Below, in pieces: positions 18,592 to 27,302 of a stretch of DNA of 64,000 nucleotides. The notes under the pieces were generated by a model, which worked only from the letters and a program-made list of their open reading frames with translations, was not told where the DNA came from and made no database searches. Every line of letters starts with the position of its first letter. Positions within the stretch are counted from its first letter, which is position 1. Both the position numbers and the translations under genes were made by a program. The stretch comes from Herbaspirillum sp. AP02 (GTDB taxonomy: Bacteria > Pseudomonadota > Gammaproteobacteria > Burkholderiales > Burkholderiaceae_D): contig NZ_JADWMY010000001.1 of NCBI RefSeq assembly GCF_015767275.1, positions 1 to 64,000 of the forward strand, read 5' to 3'.

Positions 18592-19083
18592 TCAGTAAGA
18601 CAGGGTAATGGCAACCACGTCGCTATAGCTGCCCGCGCGAACGGTCTGACCGGCTGGAATGTAGCCGTAGACCGGCAGGTTCTGGGCCGTACCAGTCCCC
18701 ACGCCGGTCACGGTCTCGCTGCCACTGCTGTTGCCCCAGGTCCGGGTGCGCGCAGCATCCTGATACAAGCCGTAATTGAGCGAATTGGCACCGTCAGCAG
18801 TGGACAGCTTGCGGCTGGCGACATTGCCACCAGCACCGGTTCCGGCATCCAGGCTCACGGTGTAGCTGGTGCCGGCGGAACAGGCGACGCCGATCTGGGC
18901 ATTCTGCTGTAGTGCTCCGGACGAATACACGCCAAAGGGCAGGGCGGCGCTCTGCACCACGCATTGCGTGGGGACGATGGCACTGATGTCGAGCTGGCCT
19001 GTGGTGGAGACGGCCAGCGCGTCAAGACTCAGGCCGGGCAGCAGGCCGGCTGCAAGGAAGAGGGCAGTGGATTTTTTCATCAT
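18592..19083 (-). CDS. SCPU domain pilin-like subunit, promoter-proximal (candidate major pilin)
   Basis: 163 residues, exported. The signal peptide MMKKSTALFLAAGLLPGLSL precedes VSTTGQLDISAIVPTQC. SCPU strands are AALPFGVYSSG, AQIGVACSAGTSYTVSLDAGTG, NSLNYGLYQDAARTRTWGNS and the end YSDVVAITLSY. Two cysteines are present. It is the first gene of the cluster and is followed by its own terminator, the arrangement expected for the most abundant subunit. The closest relative in the window is the subunit at 14054. Confidence 0.88.
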   Translation of the reverse strand: MMKKSTALFLAAGLLPGLSLDALAVSTTGQLDISAIVPTQCVVQSAALPFGVYSSGALQQNAQIGVACSAGTSYTVSLDAGTGAGGNVASRKLSTADGANSLNYGLYQDAARTRTWGNSSGSETVTGVGTGTAQNLPVYGYIPAGQTVRAGSYSDVVAITLSY

Positions 19084-19121
19084 GATGCGATGCCGGCGAA
19101 TGACTGTAAAAGCTGGAATCT

Positions 19122-19150
19122 ATTATAGAATTAATTCGAATATTTACTTA
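19122..19150 (-). promoter_or_regulatory. Candidate promoter for the pilus cluster (minus strand)
   Basis: Read on the minus strand, TATAAT (plus 19122-19127) is a perfect -10 in an AT-rich stretch about 40 bases before the first pilin start. The hexamer 17 bases upstream (TAAGTA, plus 19145-19150) is a poor -35, so activation by a regulator is possible. Confidence 0.4.
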
Positions 19151-19498
19151 TAAAGCAGTGTCAAAGGTGCAGACAAGCAACACGTTTTTCTGCAAATTTG
19201 AAGAGTTTGCTTCCATTTGCTGACAGAAAGAAAACAATTGATGCCAGATCGTCACATTCCGGCATCACTGCAGACAGCAAGGAGACCTACCCAAGGCAGC
19301 CTGTTGCCGAAGGGGCTGTGGGGTGTCGAGCGCCGCATCGCTGCGCGCCTGGACCGGCGAACCTGTGAAAAGACCCTGCCTGAACGCGTGCACCGCTTTG
19401 CAAGTGCTCGTTTCGGTTGGGCATGCAGGTAACCGCCTGTCAAGCGCACGACGTGACCAGTAAGCCAATGAAAAGTAACCGATGTGACCATGTGATAC
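19151..19498. other. Intergenic region between pilus cluster and sensor kinase
   Basis: About 350 bases between divergent genes. The left part (to about 19250) is AT-rich, then GC returns to genome level. A frame at 19217-19432 encodes an arginine-rich product with no recognisable family or ribosome site. No terminator or clear operator was seen. Confidence 0.4.
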
Positions 19499-21283
19499 AT
19501 GCCGATAACTAGACAAAGCGGGCTGGCGCGCGCCAGTACCGGCATCTTCTTCTTGCTGGCCCTGCTGCTGTCGCTGGGCGTGGCGGCGTTTTCCTATTAC
19601 AGCGTGCGCGATTTCGAGCAGCGCGCGGTCCGGCTGCAGCATAGCCATACCGTCATCAACAAGCTGGAAGAAGCCAATTCGACCGTGCGCGACGCTGTCA
19701 GCAGCTCGCGTGGTTACGCGTTGTCCGGCAACCGGGAATACCAGGCCAGCTTCGAAGCCGGGGTAAGGCAGGTAGATACGCTGCTGCGCGACCTGCGCAG
19801 CCTGCTGGGCGACAACCAGCAGCAGTTGCAATTGCTCGCCCGTATCGAAGACCTGGTGGCCCAGCGTATCAGCCAGTCGCGCCGGCTGATGGAGCTGAGC
19901 CCCGATGAAGGTCGTCAGCGGGTACTGGAAGGCAAGGACCTGAGCGACCGCATCCGCAACGGTTTCGAGGAGATGAAGAGCAACGAGAATGCCTTGCTGG
20001 CCAAGCGTGCCCGCGACACGGCGGCCAGCGCCAGCCTGACCATCATGATGGTCGTCAGCGGCAGCCTGCTCAGCATCGCCCTGCTGGTGATGGTCTACAG
20101 CAAGCTGCGACGCGAAATGACCCGGCGGGTGGAAGCGCAGCAGCGCGCCCAGGCCTATTCCGACGAGATCGAAGACCTCTACAACAACGCCCCCTGTGGT
20201 TACCACTCGGTCGACGAGAGCGACAAGACCATCATCAAGATCAACGACACCGAACTCAAGTGGCTGGGCTATACCCGCGAGCAGGTAGTGGGCCGCATGA
20301 CCCAGCTCGATCTGCTGGCGCCGGTCAGCGCCGAACGTTACCAGCGCGAGCTGCATCCGCAATTCCTGTTGAAGCGTGAGATCAACGGCATCGACCTCGA
20401 CTTCCGCCGCGCCGATGGCAGTGAATTCACGGCCCTGGTCAATGCCACGGCCATCCCCAGCCGCGACAACAGCAAGCTGATCAGCCGCACGGTCATCTAT
20501 GACATTTCCGAGCGCAAGCGCGCCGAGGACGAAATCGAGGCCCTCAATGCCGACCTGGAGCGGCAGGCCCAGCACCTGCATAGCGTCAACAAGGAACTGG
20601 AAAGCTTCTCCTATTCCGTCTCGCATGACTTGCGTGCTCCGCTGCGCGCCATTTCCGGTTACGCCATGATCCTGGAGGAAGACTACGCCAGCGTGATCGA
20701 CGAAAAGGGCCGGGAACAGTTGCAGGTGATTCGCCGCAACGTGCGCAAGATGGATGAACTGATCAACGACCTGCTCAAGCTGGCCAAGTCCACCACGGGT
20801 GAACTGACCTTGCAGCGTTTTTCGATGGAAGAGGTGGTGGGCCAGGTCATCGCCGGCCTGCGCCAGGAAAACCCGACCGTGCAGTTCGAGGTCGCGCCGC
20901 TGGAAGGCGCCGTGGCCAATCGCGGCCTGATCACCCAGGTCTGGGAAAACCTGCTGTCCAATGCCGTCAAGTTCAGCAGCAAGAACGATCAGCCGCTGGT
21001 GCGGGTGACCATGGAGGTCGGCCCCGAGGAATACATCTATGGCGTGCATGACAATGGCGTGGGCTTCGACATGCGCTATGTGCACAAGCTGTTCGGCACC
21101 TTCCAGCGCCTGCATCGCCAGGAAGAATATCCGGGCACCGGCATCGGGCTGGCGCTGGTGCAACGCATCGTGATCCGCCACACCGGCCGGGTCTGGGCCG
21201 AGAGCACCCCCAAGGTGGGCGCGAGTTTCTATTTTTCGCTGCCGCGCAAGGGTGTCATGCCCAGCCTGGGTGATGTGCGCTGA
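19499..21283 (+). CDS. Membrane sensor histidine kinase, CHASE3-PAS-HisKA-HATPase
   Basis: 594 residues. TM1 is about 14-34, a periplasmic all-helical CHASE3-like domain follows (about 40-175, with SSRGYALSGNREY), and TM2 is about 180-203. Then come a PAS domain with PAC (about 215-345, DLYNNAPCGYHSVDESD and RTVIYDISERKRAEDE), the HisKA motif FSYSVSHDLRAPLRAISGYA with phospho-acceptor His376, and the HATPase boxes (WENLLSNAVKFS, VHDNGVGFDM, GTGIGLALVQRI). HisKA resembles the phytochrome-like class. It heads a run of four same-strand signalling genes ending at 24199. The ribosome site before ATG is poor. Confidence 0.93.
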   Translation: MPITRQSGLARASTGIFFLLALLLSLGVAAFSYYSVRDFEQRAVRLQHSHTVINKLEEANSTVRDAVSSSRGYALSGNREYQASFEAGVRQVDTLLRDLRSLLGDNQQQLQLLARIEDLVAQRISQSRRLMELSPDEGRQRVLEGKDLSDRIRNGFEEMKSNENALLAKRARDTAASASLTIMMVVSGSLLSIALLVMVYSKLRREMTRRVEAQQRAQAYSDEIEDLYNNAPCGYHSVDESDKTIIKINDTELKWLGYTREQVVGRMTQLDLLAPVSAERYQRELHPQFLLKREINGIDLDFRRADGSEFTALVNATAIPSRDNSKLISRTVIYDISERKRAEDEIEALNADLERQAQHLHSVNKELESFSYSVSHDLRAPLRAISGYAMILEEDYASVIDEKGREQLQVIRRNVRKMDELINDLLKLAKSTTGELTLQRFSMEEVVGQVIAGLRQENPTVQFEVAPLEGAVANRGLITQVWENLLSNAVKFSSKNDQPLVRVTMEVGPEEYIYGVHDNGVGFDMRYVHKLFGTFQRLHRQEEYPGTGIGLALVQRIVIRHTGRVWAESTPKVGASFYFSLPRKGVMPSLGDVR

Positions 21284-21380
21284 AGCGCCATGATCGAGGC
21301 CGGGCAAGAGAGGAGCATCGCATGGACCGATATGCCAGCCGCATTCTGAACAAAGAGTCTGACCGAGAGAGACCTGCCCC

Positions 21381-22844
21381 ATGAGCATTCCCCTACGCGT
21401 GCTGTTCGTCGAAGACATGGAAGAAGATGCCGTGCTGATGGTGCGCGAACTCAAGCGCGGCGGCTTCGAACCGACCTGGCAGCGGGTCGACGACGAACAG
21501 GCCCTGCTGGCGGCACTGCACGAGCAGCGCTGGGACATCGTCATCTCGGATTACTCCATGCCCATGTTCAGCGGCGTGGAAGCCCTGAAACTGGTCAAGG
21601 CCGACAACGACCAGACGCCGTTCATCATCGTCTCCGGCGTCATCGGCGAGCAGACCGCGGTGGAGGTGATGAAGGCCGGCGCCCAGGATTACTTCCTCAA
21701 AAGCGCCATCGCCCGTCTGCCGCACGCGGTTGACCGCGAACTGCGCGACGCCCAGGCGCGGCGCAAGCAGCGCGCCAGCGCCCAGGCCCTGCGCGAGATG
21801 CAGGCGCGCTTCAACGCCTTCATGAATGCCGCGCCGATGCCGACCTGGATCAAGGATTCGCAGCTGCGCTACAGCTACGTCAACCCGGCGCAGTCGGCCT
21901 TCTTCGGCATGACTCCGCATGACATGGATGGTATGAGCGACGCCGAGCTGATGAGCACCGGCGCGGCCCAGGCCTCGCAGGAGTACGACCGCAAGGTGCT
22001 CGATGAAAAGGTCGAACTGCACACGCAGGAAACCATCTTCGACCACAACCACAATGCCCGCATCCTCGACGTGGTGCGCTTTCACATCAGCGGCGAGGGC
22101 AAGGGCGACATGGTGGCCGGGCTGGCCATCGACGTCACCGAGCGCGAGCAGTCGCGGCGCGAGCTGGAGTTGGCGATCCAGCGCCAGCAACTGCTGTCGT
22201 CGCGGGTGATCGAAGTACAGGAGCGCGAGCGCCAGCATCTGGCGCGCGGCCTGCATGATGACGTGGGACAATCGCTGACGGCGCTCAAGATCAACCTGGA
22301 AACCATCAAGAAGACCGGTACCCTGGAAGGCCCCTCGCTGCAGAACGGCATCGACATCGTCACCGCCGTGCTGGCCCAGGTGCGCAGCCTGTCGTTGGAC
22401 CTGCGCCCGCCGCAGCTGGACAACCTGGGCCTGATCGCCGCCCTGCGTTCCTACGTGGAGCAGAAGTCCAAGCTGGCCAACGTCAACGGCTGGTTCGAAA
22501 GCAGTGGCCACGACGACGAGTTGCACCACGACATCGAAAACACTGCCTTTCGCATCGTGCAGGAAGCGGTCACCAATATCCTGCGTCACGCCAGGTGCCA
22601 GAACATCTGGGTCAAGATCGATCGCCAGCAGGACCAGGTCTATCTCAGCATCCGCGATGACGGTCGCGGTTTCGACATCGAGCGTGCCCGCAGCAACGCC
22701 ATTTCCGGCACCAGTTTCGGCCTGCTCAACATGGAAGAGCGGGCCGTGCTGGTAGGCGGTTCCATGGATATCACTTCGGCGCCCGGCGCAGGGACGGAAA
22801 TCGTCATGCACCTGCCGGTCGCCCCTATCGTCAGGAGGTTGTAA
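21381..22844 (+). CDS. Hybrid receiver-PAS-histidine kinase (NarX/HisKA_3 type)
   Basis: 487 residues, no membrane segment. The N-terminal receiver domain (about 5-120) has acidic pocket residues VEDMEED, phospho-acceptor Asp57 in SDYSMPMF, and K in YFLKSAIARLP. A PAS domain is about 150-260 (FMNAAPMPTWIKDSQLRYSYVNPA). The HisKA_3 dimerisation helix ERERQHLARGLHDDVGQSL gives His292, followed by HATPase_c (FRIVQEAVTNILRHA, DDGRGFD, GLLNMEERA). It probably takes phosphate or a conformational cue at its receiver and phosphorylates the LuxR-type regulator, whose ATG overlaps its stop codon (TAATG). It follows the membrane kinase by about 100 bases. Confidence 0.93.
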   Translation: MSIPLRVLFVEDMEEDAVLMVRELKRGGFEPTWQRVDDEQALLAALHEQRWDIVISDYSMPMFSGVEALKLVKADNDQTPFIIVSGVIGEQTAVEVMKAGAQDYFLKSAIARLPHAVDRELRDAQARRKQRASAQALREMQARFNAFMNAAPMPTWIKDSQLRYSYVNPAQSAFFGMTPHDMDGMSDAELMSTGAAQASQEYDRKVLDEKVELHTQETIFDHNHNARILDVVRFHISGEGKGDMVAGLAIDVTEREQSRRELELAIQRQQLLSSRVIEVQERERQHLARGLHDDVGQSLTALKINLETIKKTGTLEGPSLQNGIDIVTAVLAQVRSLSLDLRPPQLDNLGLIAALRSYVEQKSKLANVNGWFESSGHDDELHHDIENTAFRIVQEAVTNILRHARCQNIWVKIDRQQDQVYLSIRDDGRGFDIERARSNAISGTSFGLLNMEERAVLVGGSMDITSAPGAGTEIVMHLPVAPIVRRL

Positions 22845-23494
22845 TGCTTACACGAATCATGCTGGCCGACGACCACGCGCTGGTGCGCAGTGGCATCAAG
22901 GCATTGCTGACCGCCATGCCCGGTGTGGAAGTGGTGGGCGAGGCGTCCGATGGCGCCGAGGTCATCGAGATGATCCCGCAGCTCAAACCCGACCTGGTGC
23001 TGCTGGACATCGCCATGAAGGGCATGAACGGCCTGGAAGCGCTGCGTCGCCTGCGCGGCGAATACCCGACCATCCGCTTTTTGATGCTGTCCATGTACGG
23101 CAGCGAAGAATACGTGATGCAGGCCTTGAATGCCGGTGCCAACGGCTACCTGTTCAAGGATTCTGCCGCCACCGAGCTGGAGAAGGCGCTCTACGAGGTC
23201 AAGCACGGCCGCCAGTACCTCGACTCGCACATCTCGCGCGAGGCCCTGGACAACTACATGAAGCGGGTGGCCCAGAACGGTACGCCGGTGGAGGTCCTGA
23301 CCCCGCGTCAGCGCGAAATCCTGCAATTGATCGCCGAGGGCAACAACACCAAGGAAATCGCCTACCAGCTCAATGTCAGCGCCAAGACCATCGAGACCCA
23401 TCGGGCGCAGTTGATGGATAGGCTGGATATCCGCGATGTGCCGGGTCTGGTGCGGTATGCCATCCGTACCGGGATTGCCACGCCGGACAAATGA
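22844..23494 (+). CDS. LuxR/NarL-family response regulator
   Basis: 216 residues. Receiver domain with acidic pair DD in MLADDHALVRSG, phospho-acceptor Asp55 in LLDIAMKGMNG, and Lys in YLFKDSA. The C-terminal LuxR helix-turn-helix is LTPRQREILQLIAEGNNTKEIAYQLNVSAKTIETHRAQLMDRL. It is the DNA-binding output of the kinase at 21381, whose stop codon overlaps its start by one base; a ribosome site AGGAGG lies inside the end of the kinase gene. Targets are not identifiable; the divergent pilus genes are one candidate. Confidence 0.95.
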   Translation: MLTRIMLADDHALVRSGIKALLTAMPGVEVVGEASDGAEVIEMIPQLKPDLVLLDIAMKGMNGLEALRRLRGEYPTIRFLMLSMYGSEEYVMQALNAGANGYLFKDSAATELEKALYEVKHGRQYLDSHISREALDNYMKRVAQNGTPVEVLTPRQREILQLIAEGNNTKEIAYQLNVSAKTIETHRAQLMDRLDIRDVPGLVRYAIRTGIATPDK

Positions 23495-23695
23495 CGGTCG
23501 CCCGGGTTAAGGAAAAATCTGATTTTTTTTGAATTCGGCTGTGCAATAATCGCCTGACAGTACCGGGATCGGCGTCGGTACTGGTGTTCCAGCGAATCGC
23601 CGATGCTGGAAGCTAGGGCAGAGGGCAGTCCCCGTCGTCCCGAGGTCTTTTCAGGGGTGGCCCGAGGTGGTCATGCCGACAAGAATAGTTCCAGC

Positions 23696-24199
23696 ATGAA
23701 ATCTACTGAAGAAAGCGATCCATCCATGGATATCGAGCAATATGACATCATCCTCGTCGACGACAGCCCGGAAGTGGCCGAATTGACGCGCCTGGCGCTG
23801 GGCAGCCGCAAGCTGGCCGACAAACTGACCTGGTTTGCCGATGCCGAACTGGCCGAGGAATTCTTTTTCCAGGGGCAATACGCGCATCGCAAGGATCTGC
23901 ACCCCTACCTGATCCTGCTCGATCTGAACCTGCCGCTGATGAGCGGCCATGATTTCCTGAAGATCATCAAGTCCAATGCCGCCACCTCGCATATCCCGGT
24001 GGTGATGTTCTCTTCCTCGGACGACCAGCGCGACATCAACCAGAGCTATGAACTGGGCGCCAATGGTTACGTCGTCAAGTCCACCGACCCCAAGGAATTC
24101 ATGGGCACCGTGGTCGACACCGGCATCTACTGGCGCAATCGCAACCGCCCGGCACGCAACGGTGAAGATGCCTCGGCATCCCCGGCGGCAGCCTCCTGA
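23696..24199 (+). CDS. Stand-alone response regulator receiver protein (Rcp1-like)
   Basis: 167 residues from this start, a single receiver domain without output: LVDDSPEVAELTRLAL (acidic pair), phospho-acceptor Asp76 in LILLDLNLPLMSGHDFL, VVMFSSSDDQRD, and K in NGYVVKSTDPKEF. Such receivers with the loop region 'LLDLNLP..G' usually partner phytochrome-like kinases, which fits the kinase at 19499. A low-complexity tail (GEDASASPAAAS) ends it. The start is uncertain: ATG at 23696 has no ribosome site, while ATG at 23726 follows GAAGAAAG. It lies 200 bases after the LuxR regulator and is closed by a terminator. Confidence 0.88.
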   Translation: MKSTEESDPSMDIEQYDIILVDDSPEVAELTRLALGSRKLADKLTWFADAELAEEFFFQGQYAHRKDLHPYLILLDLNLPLMSGHDFLKIIKSNAATSHIPVVMFSSSDDQRDINQSYELGANGYVVKSTDPKEFMGTVVDTGIYWRNRNRPARNGEDASASPAAAS

Positions 24200-24234
24200 G
24201 CGGAGCCACCGGTCGCCAGGCTGGTCTCCCAACG

Positions 24235-24263
24235 AAAAAGCGCGGTTGTGACCGCGCTTTTTT
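24235..24263. terminator. Bidirectional intrinsic terminator
   Basis: AAAAAGCGCGGT (24235-24246) pairs with ACCGCGCTTTTTT (24251-24263) over a TGTG loop. T-runs exist on both strands, so it serves the receiver gene (plus) and the Crp-like gene (minus). A CGGCT pentamer is repeated at 24301-24320 beside it. Confidence 0.92.
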
Positions 24264-24322
24264 CATGACTGGCTGTGGGGTCGTGGGGCGGTGGGCCGCC
24301 CGGCTCGGCTCGGCTCGGCCTT

Positions 24323-25000
24323 TCACCCCGGAAATTGCCGCAGGCCATCCAGGTCGTTGATGGTGATGCTGCCGTAATCCACCTTCAGCAGGCCGGCCTT
24401 TTCCAGCACCTGCAAGGCCTGGTTGGCGCGCTGGCGCGAGGTGCCGGAGAGATTGCCGACTTCTTCCTGCGAAATCTGCAGGTTGCGGCCGATGCCGGGG
24501 TTCAGGTAGGGATTGAACAGGGCGGCCAGGCAGCGCGCGACGCGGGCGTCCGGCTCCAGCATGCGGTCGTATTCCACCAGCGAGATGAACAGCGCCAGGC
24601 GCTCGTTCAACTGCGTCACCAGGAAGCGGTTGAAGGGAATGCTGTTGTCCAGCAGCCAGATGTAGGTGGCCTTGGGCATGTACAGCAATTCACTCTCGCG
24701 CAGTGCCACCACGTCGTACTTGCGCGGCTCGTCCTTGAGCAACGAACCTTCGCCCAGCCAGCCACCATTGGCCATGCCGGCAAAGGAAACGGTCTTGCCC
24801 TCGGGCGAGACGCTGCTCATCTTCAGCAGGCCTTCATGCACGCCGATCCAGTGCGCGACCGGATCACCCTTGCGGCAGACATAGCCGCCGGCGGGAATCT
24901 TGCGGCTGACCACTTCGGATTCCACCCGGGCCAGTTGCTCTTCGGTCAGCGCCTGCGCCCAGATGCTCTTGGACAGCATGCGTCGAATTGATGTCTCCAT
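24323..25000 (-). CDS. Crp/Fnr-family transcriptional regulator
   Basis: 225 residues. An N-terminal cyclic-nucleotide-binding-like domain (about 20-150: IPAGGYVCRKGDPVAHWIGVHEGLLKM, GWLGEGSLLKDEPRKYDVVAL) is followed by a dimer helix and a winged helix-turn-helix (ISQEEVGNLSGTSRQRANQALQVLEKAGLL). It lacks the N-terminal Cys cluster of Fnr, so it is not an oxygen sensor of that kind; the effector is unknown. The gene diverges from the ligase-ABC transporter cluster, with a 265-base gap, and may control it. The ATG at 25000 was preferred over the one at 25060 by family N-terminus; neither has a strong ribosome site. Confidence 0.88.
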   Translation of the reverse strand: METSIRRMLSKSIWAQALTEEQLARVESEVVSRKIPAGGYVCRKGDPVAHWIGVHEGLLKMSSVSPEGKTVSFAGMANGGWLGEGSLLKDEPRKYDVVALRESELLYMPKATYIWLLDNSIPFNRFLVTQLNERLALFISLVEYDRMLEPDARVARCLAALFNPYLNPGIGRNLQISQEEVGNLSGTSRQRANQALQVLEKAGLLKVDYGSITINDLDGLRQFPG

Positions 25001-25265
25001 GATGATGCGTCGCAATATCGAAAGTTTGTCAATTGTCGGTGAGATGACATCCAGTGGCAACCTCTCACTCTACTATCATCGCAAAAAAGGCCTGGACTAA
25101 TCTGGGCCAAGCATAGAGACAGGACAGCTGGCATGCCCGACACAATGACTGCTGCAGTAAGAGCAGCGTAAGCCTGGCAGCACAGACTGATCCGACACCG
25201 GGTTCGCCTCGATACACGGAAAAGTGAACGAGCGAATCTTCGAACCTGCACAAGAAGGTGGGAAG

Positions 25266-27227
25266 ATGGTGGAGACGAGACAAGACAAGGAAGTCGCGAC
25301 CTTTCCGCGACTGTTGCTGGCGCATGCCCGCCAACGCCCCGAACGGGCTGCCTTCCGCGAGAAGGACCTGGGCATCTGGCAGAGCACGAGCTGGCGCCAG
25401 GTGGCCGACGAGGTGCGCAGCTTTGCCTGCGGCCTGGCGGCGTTGGGCTTCAAGCGTGGCATGAGCCTGGCCATCATCGGCAACAACTGCCCACGCCTGT
25501 ACTGGGCCATGAGCGCCGCGCAGGCGCTGGGTGGCATGCCGGTACCGCTGTACCAGGACGCCCCGGCCGCCGACATGGCCTATGTGCTGGCCGACGCCAA
25601 CGTCGACTTCGTCATGGCCGAAGACCAGGAGCAGGTCGACAAGGTCTTCGAGATCAAGGAAAACCTGCCCCGCATCGCCCACGTCATCTATGACGACGAG
25701 CGCGGCATGCGCAACTACCACCAGCCCGAGCTGCTGTCCTTTGCCCGTGTGCAGGAACTGGGTCGCGCCTACGAACACGCCCACCCCGACTTCTTCGAAA
25801 AGGAAGTCGCGGCAGGTTCGCCGGACGACGTCGCCATCATCCTCTATACCTCCGGCACCACCGGCAAGCCCAAGGGCGTGTGCCATTCGCACCGGGCCAT
25901 GATCACCACCGCCACCACGCTGGTGGAGTTCGATCACCTGGACCAGGACGACGACATCCTGTGCTATCTGCCGCTGGCCTGGGTGGGCGACTTCCTGTAT
26001 TCCTTCGCGCAGCAGCACGTCGCCGGTTTCTGCCTGAACTGCCCGGAGTCGCCCAATACCGTCATGACCGACCTGCGCGAGATCGGCCCGACCTATTACT
26101 TCGCCCCGCCGCGCGTGTACGAAAACATCCTGACCCAGGTCATGATCCGCATCGAGGATGCCGGCTGGCTCAAGCGCAAGATGTTCCATGGCTTCATGCG
26201 GGTGGCGCGCCGGGTCGGCATGCGCATCCTGGATGGCAAGCCGGGCGTGTCGCTGATGGACAGGCTGCAATATGTGCTGGGCGACCTGCTGGTCTATGGG
26301 CCATTGAAGAATGTGCTGGGCATGTCCCGCCTGCGCGTGGCCTATACCGGCGGCGAGGCCATCGGCCCCGACCTGTTCGACTTCTATCGTTCCATGGGCA
26401 TCAACCTGAAGCAGCTCTACGGCATGACCGAGACCTGCGTGACCGTGTGCATGCAGCCCTCCGGCGACGTCAAGCTCGATAGCGTGGGCCGCCCCATGAA
26501 GGGCGTGGAAGTGCGCATCGATGACAACGGTGAGGTGCTGGTGCGTTCGCCCGGCCTGATGAAGGAATACTTCAAGCGTCCCGAGGCTACCGCCGAGGCC
26601 ATCGATGCCAACGGCTACTTCCACACCGGCGACGCTGGCTTCTTCGACAGCGACGGCCACCTCAAGATCATCGACCGCGCCAAGGATGTCGGCAAGATGG
26701 CCTGCGGCAGCATGTTCGCGCCCAAGTACATCGAGAACAAGCTGAAGTTCTTCCCCTTCGTCAAGGAGGCGGTGACCTTCGGCAACGGTCGCGAGCAGTG
26801 CATGGCCTTCATCAACATCGACATGGATGCCGTGGGCAACTGGGCCGAACGGCGCAACCTGCCTTACAGCGGCTACACCGACCTGGCCGCCAATCCGGCG
26901 GTGTACGAACTGGTGCGCGAATGCGTGGAAAAGGTCAATGCCGATCTGGTGGCGGACCCGCTGCTGGCCGATTCCCAGGTCCATCGCTTCCTGATCCTGC
27001 ACAAGGAACTGGATCCCGACGACGAAGAGCTGACTCGCACCCGCAAGGTCCGGCGCGGCTTCATCGCAGAGAAGTACGCGGTGCTGATCGAGGCGCTCTA
27101 CGACGGTCGCCCGTCGCAATACATCGAGACCCAGGTCAAGTTCGAGGATGGCCGCCAGGGCATGATCGCGGCCGACCTGAAGATCGCCGAGGCCAAGACC
27201 TTCAAGACGCTGCAAAGCGCCGCCTGA
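25266..27227 (+). CDS. AMP-forming acyl-CoA synthetase (long-chain-like)
   Basis: 653 residues from this start, an ANL-superfamily ligase converting a carboxylic acid, ATP and CoA to acyl-CoA. Motifs: P-loop YTSGTTGKPKG, FAPPRVYE, YGMTET, the adenylate motif GYFHTGDAGFFD, and the hinge IDRAKDVGKMACG. The typical A10 lysine near the end lies within RTRKVRRGF. Architecture is that of long-chain-fatty-acid-CoA ligase-like proteins that often precede LivGHMF clusters in beta-proteobacteria. The ATG at 25266 follows AAGGTGGGAAG; a GTG at 25224 would add 14 residues. It opens the importer cluster. Substrate is not determinable; an aryl or medium-chain acid is plausible. Confidence 0.88.
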   Translation: MVETRQDKEVATFPRLLLAHARQRPERAAFREKDLGIWQSTSWRQVADEVRSFACGLAALGFKRGMSLAIIGNNCPRLYWAMSAAQALGGMPVPLYQDAPAADMAYVLADANVDFVMAEDQEQVDKVFEIKENLPRIAHVIYDDERGMRNYHQPELLSFARVQELGRAYEHAHPDFFEKEVAAGSPDDVAIILYTSGTTGKPKGVCHSHRAMITTATTLVEFDHLDQDDDILCYLPLAWVGDFLYSFAQQHVAGFCLNCPESPNTVMTDLREIGPTYYFAPPRVYENILTQVMIRIEDAGWLKRKMFHGFMRVARRVGMRILDGKPGVSLMDRLQYVLGDLLVYGPLKNVLGMSRLRVAYTGGEAIGPDLFDFYRSMGINLKQLYGMTETCVTVCMQPSGDVKLDSVGRPMKGVEVRIDDNGEVLVRSPGLMKEYFKRPEATAEAIDANGYFHTGDAGFFDSDGHLKIIDRAKDVGKMACGSMFAPKYIENKLKFFPFVKEAVTFGNGREQCMAFINIDMDAVGNWAERRNLPYSGYTDLAANPAVYELVRECVEKVNADLVADPLLADSQVHRFLILHKELDPDDEELTRTRKVRRGFIAEKYAVLIEALYDGRPSQYIETQVKFEDGRQGMIAADLKIAEAKTFKTLQSAA

Positions 27228-27302
27228 GCAGCACGCAATACCGTCCCGGGCGCCTTGCAAGCGCGCCCGGCCAGCAGCGCAGCCCGACCAGACCACCGCT
27301 GA

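Noticed and set aside
19217..19432. Possible 71-residue protein before the sensor kinase
   Set aside because: Arginine-rich, no ribosome site, no recognisable family, and composition matches non-coding GC-rich DNA.
24301..24320. CGGCT pentamer repeat as a functional microsatellite
   Set aside because: Only about four units in non-coding DNA next to a terminator; no reading frame or promoter is affected.
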